This document shows positions 1-5,043 of a DNA stretch of 7,285 bases, in pieces (position 1 is the stretch's first letter; each line of letters begins with the position of its first letter). This DNA is from JAKAGE01 sp964416665 (GTDB lineage Bacteria > Patescibacteriota > Minisyncoccia > UBA6257 > 2-01-FULL-56-20): NCBI GenBank assembly GCA_964416665.1, contig CAYQFA010000033.1:1-7285 (forward strand). Reading direction: 5' to 3'. The notes below the pieces were generated by a model, which saw only the letters and a program-made list of their open reading frames with translations, made no database searches and was not told the origin of the DNA. Position numbers and translations under genes: made by a program.

Positions 1-723
1 TGCAGCGGCTGCATCGTTTAAGAACGTACTTACCTGCGCGAGGTTTTGCGCCGCCTGTGTTGCCGCTGTCACAATGTCACTTGAACCAAATGCTGGCGAA
101 GACACCTGCACACTCCATGCGACGAGTACCGGTTCAAGCGCGACGCGCTCTTGGGTAACGGTATTTGCGATCGTCGCGTCTGGCACATTAAATGTGAGTG
201 CAGCGCTTGCAGTGCGTGGATTCGTAAAGAATTGATCTGCATCGGTGTGCACAGCGCTATCAGAAACAGCGTAGGCATTCGTTATTGCATTCACCAGCGC
301 CGACTGGTCCTGAGTAACTGCATTTTGATCTATTGCGAGCTGTTCCGGGCGCGTACCGCTTTGGAGCTGGGCCAGTTGGGCTTGCGCGCCGGCGAGCGCC
401 GCGTTCGCCTGCTCTACCGCAGCGTTCAATTGCGCCGCATCAAGGTCGGCAAGCACCGTCCCCGCCGATACTACATTTCCCTCGCTCACGTAAACATGTG
501 CGATCTGGCCACCTTCCTGGAAGGAAATTGCAGCGCTGTTCTCGGCAAGCACATTGCCCGACTCGTCCACCGATTCGACGACATTCCCTTTTCCGACGGT
601 ATTTTCACTGAAGGTCGGCGCGGCGCTTGAACTGATGTACCAGAATACGCCGCCTCCGGCGATGATGAGAACGATGATACCGACGGCGATGAGATTATTT
701 TTCTTTTTAAAAAAATGTTTCAT
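1..723 (-). CDS. HlyD/MacA-like membrane-fusion adaptor, 3'-truncated by the window edge
   Basis: Periplasmic-adaptor-type (membrane fusion) subunit of an efflux or export pump; it would link an inner-membrane transporter to the exterior. The 241 visible codons stay open to base 1. Residues 2-8 are basic (KHFFKKK), followed by a single membrane anchor at about 11-29. Residues 46-99 look like a biotinyl-lipoyl/barrel-sandwich half-motif (GNVVESVDESGNV ... EGGQIAHVYVSEGNVVSAG ... LADLD). From about 100 an Ala/Gln-rich helical hairpin begins, as in HlyD-family proteins. Residues 146-210 form an insert in the hairpin containing FFTNPRTASAALTFNVPD. The ATG at 723-721 overlaps the TGA of the upstream MarR gene (ATGA), and no Shine-Dalgarno site is visible, so translational coupling is likely. 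The C-terminal half, including the second lipoyl half and beta-barrel, lies outside, and the partner ATPase/permease probably follows there (inference). The adaptor family is fairly sure; the substrate is unknown. Confidence 0.88.
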   Translation of the reverse strand, partial: MKHFFKKKNNLIAVGIIVLIIAGGGVFWYISSSAAPTFSENTVGKGNVVESVDESGNVLAENSAAISFQEGGQIAHVYVSEGNVVSAGTVLADLDAAQLNAAVEQANAALAGAQAQLAQLQSGTRPEQLAIDQNAVTQDQSALVNAITNAYAVSDSAVHTDADQFFTNPRTASAALTFNVPDATIANTVTQERVALEPVLVAWSVQVSSPAFGSSDIVTAATQAAQNLAQVSTFLNDAAAA

Positions 724-1163
724 AGGGATTGCTGATTATTTTTTATTATTTTTTTAAGGATGGCGGTGAATTGGACCCGTTCGGCGGGGGTCAGTACACC
801 GAATATCTTCTTCAACTCACTTACTTTTTTGGTTATCCCACGTTCGAGCGTCCTTTTCCCATATGGCGTGAGGCTTATCCGCACCGAACGGCGGTCATTG
901 GTGTCGAGCACCCGCGTGAGCAACTTTCCCTTCACAAGACTGTCGATCATAAGCGTGGCAGCGGGCGGCGTCACGTGAAAATTCTTGGCGATATCATGCA
1001 TGTGTGGCTGACCGCTCTCTTTCACATATCGCAGCACTCCAAGGCCCAGCAAAGAGCTGCATTGTCCGTCGTCGGTCTTTTTGTGCATCTTATCGCGCAT
1101 CACCCGTCCCATGGTGAAAACGAGCGATACGAGCTCCTCTATGGTGTTCTGTTTGCGCGGCAT
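720..1163 (-). CDS. MarR-family winged-helix transcriptional regulator
   Basis: A 147-residue protein of typical MarR length, expected to act as a dimeric DNA-binding repressor released by small ligands or oxidation. The winged helix spans about residues 38-100. The probable recognition helix lies in TPPAATLMIDSLVKGKLL (65-82), and the wing carries the family's D-x-R-R-x-x-x-R pattern (DTNDRRSVRISLT, 87-99). Flanking N- and C-terminal helices (1-30 and 110-145) would form the dimer interface. Its stop overlaps the start of the downstream adaptor gene by 4 nt, so the adaptor and whatever follows are the obvious regulated cargo. A full-consensus promoter with repeats over the -10 and initiation region lies immediately upstream, which suggests autorepression. 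No Shine-Dalgarno site precedes the ATG. There is a single Cys at 35; redox sensing is possible but not supported by position. Family assignment is strong; ligand unknown. Confidence 0.93.
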   Translation of the reverse strand: MPRKQNTIEELVSLVFTMGRVMRDKMHKKTDDGQCSSLLGLGVLRYVKESGQPHMHDIAKNFHVTPPAATLMIDSLVKGKLLTRVLDTNDRRSVRISLTPYGKRTLERGITKKVSELKKIFGVLTPAERVQFTAILKKIIKNNQQSL

Positions 1164-1175
1164 GGCGTATATTTG

Positions 1176-1210
1176 AATAGAATAACTATTAGGCTACTTA
1201 ACTATTATAG
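1176..1210. promoter_or_regulatory. Candidate MarR operator: AT-rich direct and inverted repeats over -10/+1
   Basis: The 9-mer TAACTATTA occurs twice on the plus strand, at 1183-1191 and 1199-1207, exactly 16 bp apart, with the second copy covering the -10 box. Short palindromes overlie them: AATAG-5 nt-CTATT at 1176-1190 and CTAT-T-ATAG at 1202-1210. MarR proteins commonly bind AT-rich palindromes over their own promoters, so this is a plausible autoregulatory site. The repeats are seen directly; the binding role is inferred. Confidence 0.55.
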
Positions 1211-1231
1211 CGCCGTAGGAAAACATGTCAA
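1204..1231 (-). promoter_or_regulatory. Consensus sigma70-type promoter for the marR-like gene and adaptor
   Basis: On the minus strand a perfect -35 TTGACA (1231-1226) is separated by 16 bp from a perfect -10 TATAAT (1209-1204). Initiation is predicted near 1197, giving a leader of about 34 nt before the MarR ATG at 1163. The promoter starts 18 bp past the stop codon of the GH130 gene, and no convincing terminator lies between, so read-through from the GH130 genes may add to transcription. A promoter this strong in front of a repressor gene is expected when the repressor shuts it down. Start site not measured. Confidence 0.82.
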
Positions 1232-1248
1232 GAGGAAGTCCGACGTCC

Positions 1249-3144
1249 CTAATAACTCCCCTCTTCCGCCTCGCGAACAAGCCCTTCAATAAGAAAATCA
1301 ATGTCGATCGAGGCAACGCCGACGACCTTATCCGCGCCGCCGTAATAAACGAACAGCTGCTCCTTGATCACCACGGCGCCGCACGGGAAAACGACATTAT
1401 TCACGATCCCTTCGCGCTCATACGGCATTTTTGGCTCCAGTAACGGGTCGTGGGTGCGATAGAGTATTTTCGTCGGGTCCTTTTTATCGAGCAGCGCCGC
1501 ACGGACATTATAATGGCCCGTCCGCCGCGAAATGCCATGGTAGAGCAGCAACCATCCATATTTCGTCTCTATGGGCGGCGCTGTGATGCCGATACGCTTG
1601 GAATCCCATGCCGTATCGCGCGGGTGCATAAGAATGTTCCCGCGTAAGAACTTTCCATCCTTGAAGGCAAGGTCGTCCACAGCGTCGATCCATATTTCGG
1701 AACCGAGGCGATGCAAAAAGACATATTTCCCTCCGATCTTCTTGGGAAACAACGCCGCATCTTTATCGTCCACCCCCGGCGGCGAGATCAGCATCGGCTC
1801 CGTCCAATGCCATTGGTGCGCCACAAAATCCTTCACACTGATGGAAGTGAAGGCCACCCGTGGCGGGTCCTTGCCGTCGAACGCCGCATAGCACATATAT
1901 ATGGTATCGCCGATCTTCGTGATGCGCGGATCCTCGCAGCCCGAATTACCGCCGGGAACCTTTTTCTGTTCAAAGTCGGCGCGCGGAACATACGCCGGTG
2001 CGGCCAGCCGTTCGGTGATATGAACCCCGTCAGGCGAAGACGCATAGCCCATCACTGAAGTATTATCGGCTGACATAGCCCGATAAAGGATATGCGCCGC
2101 ACCACCCTCGTATATCGCCGCAGGGTTGAATGTGCACTGCGCTTCCCACGCATGCTCCGCGATCGGTGCGATGATCGGATTCCCGTCGAAGCGTTTTAAC
2201 TGACGCCGCTCGGTGAAAAGCAGCTGCTCCAATAATTCCTTTTTATTGAACGTCGCCACGCACGAGGTCGTGTCTGCTGCGCCGTAATACAAATGGACAT
2301 CGCCACCTTTTATGATCGCACCTGAAGGAAAGACGATGCGCGGCACCCGCCCGTAAAATTCATATTCCTCCTGAGGTGTGATAAGCGGGCGTTTCACCTC
2401 ACCGACGATCGTCCGCGGATCGTTCAGATCGAGCAATGCCGCCTGGATACCGAATATGGCCGGAGGTGAAAAATAGTTATAAATATAGGAATAAAAAAAG
2501 AGCCAGCCGTCCTTCGTTTTGAGCGGCGCGGAGCCGACCTCAATGTGGTCCTTTTCGTTCTGTTCGATCGCGATCTCGTGGTCCTCGAAATGCTTGTACC
2601 ATTCATCCCAATATTCTTTGGACCACATATCCTCGATGTCATCAAAAAGCGCGAGACAGATCTTCGCCGGCGGCCGGTCCGTGTTCACGGTAATGAGCGC
2701 CGCAACCTTGCCTCCCACGCGCTCCGGGAAAAGCGCCATCGCTTTCGCATTGAACGGCGTCACGAGATGCTTCTCTTCAACGTGCTTGAAATCTTTTGTG
2801 ATCGCGACGGCAACCTTGATGCCATCGGCAGAGAATTCCGAGACCGCAGTATAAAAAATATAATAGCGCCCCTCGAATTCCGTGACGCGCGGGTCCTCGC
2901 ATCCGAGCCTCTCCCATGGTTCGGTCGGCGCGATCAATTGTTCCGAGGCGCCAAACCGCACGCCGTTCTTCCCTACCGCATGGCCAATAGAAGAAACCCC
3001 CGCCCCGACGGCGCGAAAAAGCATATGAAAATCGCCGTTCCTATCCTCCACTACGGACGGGTTGAACGTCGCCTCCGCCTCCCACGGCAAAGCGCCATCC
3101 GGAATAAGGATGGGATTTTCCGACGATCGTCTAACGCTTGCCAT
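1249..3144 (-). CDS. Tandem two-domain GH130-family glycosidase/phosphorylase-like protein
   Basis: A 631-residue protein made of two GH130-like five-bladed beta-propeller domains, roughly residues 8-310 and 315-625. GH130 enzymes cleave beta-mannosides by phosphorolysis or, in some subfamilies, hydrolysis. Each half starts with NPI(L/I) and a W-E-x-x-x-TFNP motif, has the CEDPR acid motif (82-86 with D84; 403-407 with D405), an LFP-(E/K)-(R/K)-(V/I)-GGK block (138 and 465), a GWL block and a terminal F-P-x-GA ... YYG(A/G)AD block. Domain 2 keeps the YH histidine (H536), which binds phosphate in characterised GH130 phosphorylases; domain 1 has Ser219 there. Domain 2 also resembles the upstream single-domain protein more than it resembles domain 1 (for example TKILYRTHDPLLEP). 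There is no signal peptide, so it is probably cytoplasmic. The frame opens at 3285, but homology starts just after the ATG at 3144, which overlaps the upstream gene by 14 nt. Typical GH130 proteins are about half this length. Specificity cannot be read here. Confidence 0.88.
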   Translation of the reverse strand: MASVRRSSENPILIPDGALPWEAEATFNPSVVEDRNGDFHMLFRAVGAGVSSIGHAVGKNGVRFGASEQLIAPTEPWERLGCEDPRVTEFEGRYYIFYTAVSEFSADGIKVAVAITKDFKHVEEKHLVTPFNAKAMALFPERVGGKVAALITVNTDRPPAKICLALFDDIEDMWSKEYWDEWYKHFEDHEIAIEQNEKDHIEVGSAPLKTKDGWLFFYSYIYNYFSPPAIFGIQAALLDLNDPRTIVGEVKRPLITPQEEYEFYGRVPRIVFPSGAIIKGGDVHLYYGAADTTSCVATFNKKELLEQLLFTERRQLKRFDGNPIIAPIAEHAWEAQCTFNPAAIYEGGAAHILYRAMSADNTSVMGYASSPDGVHITERLAAPAYVPRADFEQKKVPGGNSGCEDPRITKIGDTIYMCYAAFDGKDPPRVAFTSISVKDFVAHQWHWTEPMLISPPGVDDKDAALFPKKIGGKYVFLHRLGSEIWIDAVDDLAFKDGKFLRGNILMHPRDTAWDSKRIGITAPPIETKYGWLLLYHGISRRTGHYNVRAALLDKKDPTKILYRTHDPLLEPKMPYEREGIVNNVVFPCGAVVIKEQLFVYYGGADKVVGVASIDIDFLIEGLVREAEEGSY

Positions 3145-4384
3145 TGGTTCTCGAACTTGCCTTTTTTTCAAATCCGAGCTTCGGCGCGCCGAACTTCTTA
3201 AGTGAATCCAGGAATTTTTCAAGGTTTGCCATCGCGACACACACCACCGAATCGCCGCCGCCATAATAGACGTAAAGTTCCCCATCCTTTATGACCGCGC
3301 CGCACGAATAGACCACCCCCGGTTTGAATCCCTGATTTTCATAATCAAAATCCGGCTCAAGGATCGGGGCGTGCGACCGATATAAGACCTTCGTCGGATC
3401 GTCCGCGTCGAGGATCATTGCGCCAAGCTTGTAACGACCGGGGTCACGATCGTCAATGGCGTGGTAAAGCAAAAGCCATCCCTCGCTTGTCTTGAGAGGC
3501 GATGGACCCACACCCCTTACCCAACCGTCCCACACCCCCTTACGAAACTCCACCTGATCATTCGGAGGCCGCGAACTTTTGACGAATGTCGTTCCGTCAA
3601 AATCCAGCGAATCGACATATTCGATCAATATATCCGGCGTGATACCGTGCAAGATCGCATATTTCCCATGGATCTTTTCGGGAAAGATCACCCAGTTCTT
3701 ATGGATCTCACCCGGCGGAGAAATCATCACCGGTTTTTTCCAATCCCATTTTTTATTCAAAAAATCTTCGAGCCCGATCGACGAGAGAGCGATACGGATC
3801 GAACCCCAACCGTCAAAAGCAGTGTAAGTGAGATACACCGCGTCGTCGATCAAAGTGAGGCGCGGATCCTCACAGCCGCCATTCCATCCCCCGCCGGAAA
3901 AATACGCAGGACTGATCGGACGCTGTTCTTCCTTTGGTGTTGTTTTTTTAGTGGTAAATGGAATATATGCAGGATTGTCCAACCGCTCCCCGAACAAAAC
4001 ACCATCGTCGCTCGCCGCATAGCCAAGCACCGAAACGTCATCGCCGCCGATCGCGCGATAGAGCAGATGTACGCGATTGTCCGCATAGACCGCCCCGGGA
4101 TTGAATGTGGCCTTCATCTCCCAATAATTTTCCTCACGCGGCGACAGGATCGGATTGTTCTCGTGACGCTCAAGCTGATGCGGTTTCCTCTGCACAAAAT
4201 GCGCGGAGGCGGCGCGAACCGTACGAAGTAAACGGCCGGATCTTTTCTGCCGCACGCTTTTTGGAGATGGCGCCCGCTTGGCGGCAGGGCGCTTTTTATC
4301 ACGTGCTCCCGCCGCGCTCGCAATCGGCGCTATTTTTTTTCTCTGAAGCTTTTGCTTTTTTGTATCGGTTTTTTTTGTGGGCAT
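3131..4384 (-). CDS. Single-domain GH130-family protein with a highly basic N-terminal tail
   Basis: A 417-residue protein. Residues 70-392 form a GH130-like beta-propeller: NNPILSPREENYWEMKATFNPG at 76 onward, LLYRA (107-111), CEDPR (171-175; D173 is the presumed general acid), FPEKIHGKY (234-242), GWLLLYH (302-308, H308) and a C-terminal CGAVIKDGELYVYYGGGDS block. Family members act on beta-mannosides, mostly by phosphorolysis giving mannose 1-phosphate. Two features differ from the classical pattern: HG follows the FPEKI block where HR is usual, and residues 1-70 carry 23 Lys/Arg against 2 acidic residues, a probably disordered tail with no membrane segment. The ATG at 4384 is chosen because the longer frame (to 4531) would run through the candidate promoter and into the terminator hairpin. 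No clear Shine-Dalgarno site. It overlaps the tandem GH130 gene by 14 nt, so the two are probably co-translated and may share a pathway. Exact substrate unknown. Confidence 0.88.
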   Translation of the reverse strand: MPTKKTDTKKQKLQRKKIAPIASAAGARDKKRPAAKRAPSPKSVRQKRSGRLLRTVRAASAHFVQRKPHQLERHENNPILSPREENYWEMKATFNPGAVYADNRVHLLYRAIGGDDVSVLGYAASDDGVLFGERLDNPAYIPFTTKKTTPKEEQRPISPAYFSGGGWNGGCEDPRLTLIDDAVYLTYTAFDGWGSIRIALSSIGLEDFLNKKWDWKKPVMISPPGEIHKNWVIFPEKIHGKYAILHGITPDILIEYVDSLDFDGTTFVKSSRPPNDQVEFRKGVWDGWVRGVGPSPLKTSEGWLLLYHAIDDRDPGRYKLGAMILDADDPTKVLYRSHAPILEPDFDYENQGFKPGVVYSCGAVIKDGELYVYYGGGDSVVCVAMANLEKFLDSLKKFGAPKLGFEKKASSRTNGKR

Positions 4385-4445
4385 CACAAGATATTTTTTC
4401 AAACAACTAAGAAACCCCCAACGTTCGACCGCGGATGGTACTAGT

Positions 4446-4474
4446 ATTATACAATACGACACGCAATGTGTACG
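4446..4474 (-). promoter_or_regulatory. Candidate promoter of the GH130 gene pair
   Basis: A perfect -10 hexamer TATAAT lies on the minus strand at 4451-4446. The -35 at 17 bp spacing (CGTACA, 4474-4469) matches the consensus at only 3 of 6 positions, so an activator may be needed. The -10 sits inside the palindrome GTATT-ATAC-AATAC (4444-4457), next to the 8-bp palindrome TACTAGTA (4439-4446) near the predicted start, so operator function is possible. The leader would be about 55 nt. Confidence 0.5.
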
Positions 4475-4485
4475 AAGTATCCTAC

Positions 4486-4494
4486 TGTGGATAA
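4486..4494 (-). promoter_or_regulatory. Perfect DnaA-box match upstream of the GH130 promoter
   Basis: The minus strand reads TTATCCACA, the strict DnaA-box consensus, about 50 bp upstream of the predicted GH130 transcription start. It is a lone copy: no second box, AT-rich unwinding region or dnaA/dnaN gene is in the window, so an origin is not supported. It could be a DnaA regulatory or titration site, or chance. Confidence 0.35.
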
Positions 4495-4514
4495 CCATAC
4501 CACCCGCCGCCGAC

Positions 4515-4548
4515 GGTAAAAATCCCCGCATGAGCGGGGATTTTTACC
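4515..4548 (-). terminator. Intrinsic terminator of the MacAB-like module
   Basis: Two perfectly complementary 15-nt arms (GGTAAAAATCCCCGC and GCGGGGATTTTTACC) flank a 4-nt loop (4530-4533). The hairpin begins 2 nt past the stop of the DUF5666-like gene. The GC core CCCCGC is bordered by A5/T5, so it has the U-tract expected of a Rho-independent terminator in either direction. It separates the transport module from the GH130 genes. Confidence 0.88.
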
Positions 4549-4549
4549 A

Positions 4550-4993
4550 TTATTGACCGACTCCCGCGTTCGGGGTGCCTTTGCCACCACCAGCGTTTGC
4601 GGGTCGCACCTGGATCGATTGCGCCGTCAAGCTACCGTCGGAATTGGTCGTTCCACCGATCATTACATTAGTTCCAACCTTAAGCGTGCTCGGAGCAACG
4701 ATCGTCGGCTCCGATACCGGCGTAGAGGTGGAATAGAACACAACCTGGGAGTTTCCGTTCGCAAGTTGAAGTGTGATGCTCGAGCTGTCCATCGCAGTGA
4801 TCTGTCCGGACACAAGCCCGCCGCCGGTCATCCCGCCCACCGTCCTTCGCGTAGAAGAACCGTACGAACCCGCACCGCCGGTAAACCCCGACCGGGAACT
4901 GCTGACCCCCGTCGTCTGGCCGTAAAAGAATCCTCCCACCAATGCCACCACTACCACGATCGCCCAAATAATATGAACCTTATATTTTCCCAT
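4550..4993 (-). CDS. Small membrane-anchored DUF5666-like protein
   Basis: A 147-residue protein with an N-terminal membrane anchor (about residues 8-24, basic start MGKYK), a Gly/Ser-rich linker (28-60) and an exported domain at 59-130. The domain reads as a small beta-barrel/OB-like fold with the DUF5666 pattern: V-x-G-x-I near its start (VSGQITAMDSSSITLQ), a STSTPV stretch, and LKVGTNVMIGG ... NSDGSLTAQSIQVRP at its end. The tail is Gly/Pro/Asn-rich (NAGGGKGTPNAGVGQ). It is the last gene of the transport module: 50 nt after the permease stop and 1 nt before the terminator hairpin. AAGAAG a few bases before the ATG is a weak ribosome-binding candidate. The function of this family is unknown; position suggests an accessory extracytoplasmic partner of the transporter (inference). 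DUF5666 is assigned by pattern only. Confidence 0.75.
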   Translation of the reverse strand: MGKYKVHIIWAIVVVVALVGGFFYGQTTGVSSSRSGFTGGAGSYGSSTRRTVGGMTGGGLVSGQITAMDSSSITLQLANGNSQVVFYSTSTPVSEPTIVAPSTLKVGTNVMIGGTTNSDGSLTAQSIQVRPANAGGGKGTPNAGVGQ

Positions 4994-5043
4994 ATTTTTT
5001 CTTCTTATTTTTGAATTTTCATCGCACCGACCTTTTTGAATCC

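Noticed and set aside
720..1163. Alternative genetic code with TGA as Gly
   Set aside because: TGA ends the MarR and ATPase genes exactly where family length predicts and overlaps the next start codons, so the standard bacterial code fits.
2545..3201. Long plus-strand open frames opposite the GH130, permease and ATPase genes (for example 2545-3201, 3461-4231, 5512-6156, 6287-6799)
   Set aside because: They are antisense to clearly conserved proteins, are Arg/His-rich without recognisable domains, and are explained by the codon use of the real genes.
3145..3285. A 47-codon N-terminal extension of the tandem GH130 gene
   Set aside because: It lies entirely within the conserved C-terminal coding region of the upstream GH130 gene; the propeller homology starts right after the ATG at 3144.
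4480..4500. Replication origin at the DnaA-box match
   Set aside because: Only one box, with no box cluster, AT-rich unwinding element or dnaA/dnaN neighbours.
4385..4531. A 49-codon upstream extension of the first GH130 gene
   Set aside because: It would translate through the candidate -10 region and start inside the terminator loop; its sequence is not GH130-like and the ATG at 4384 fits better.
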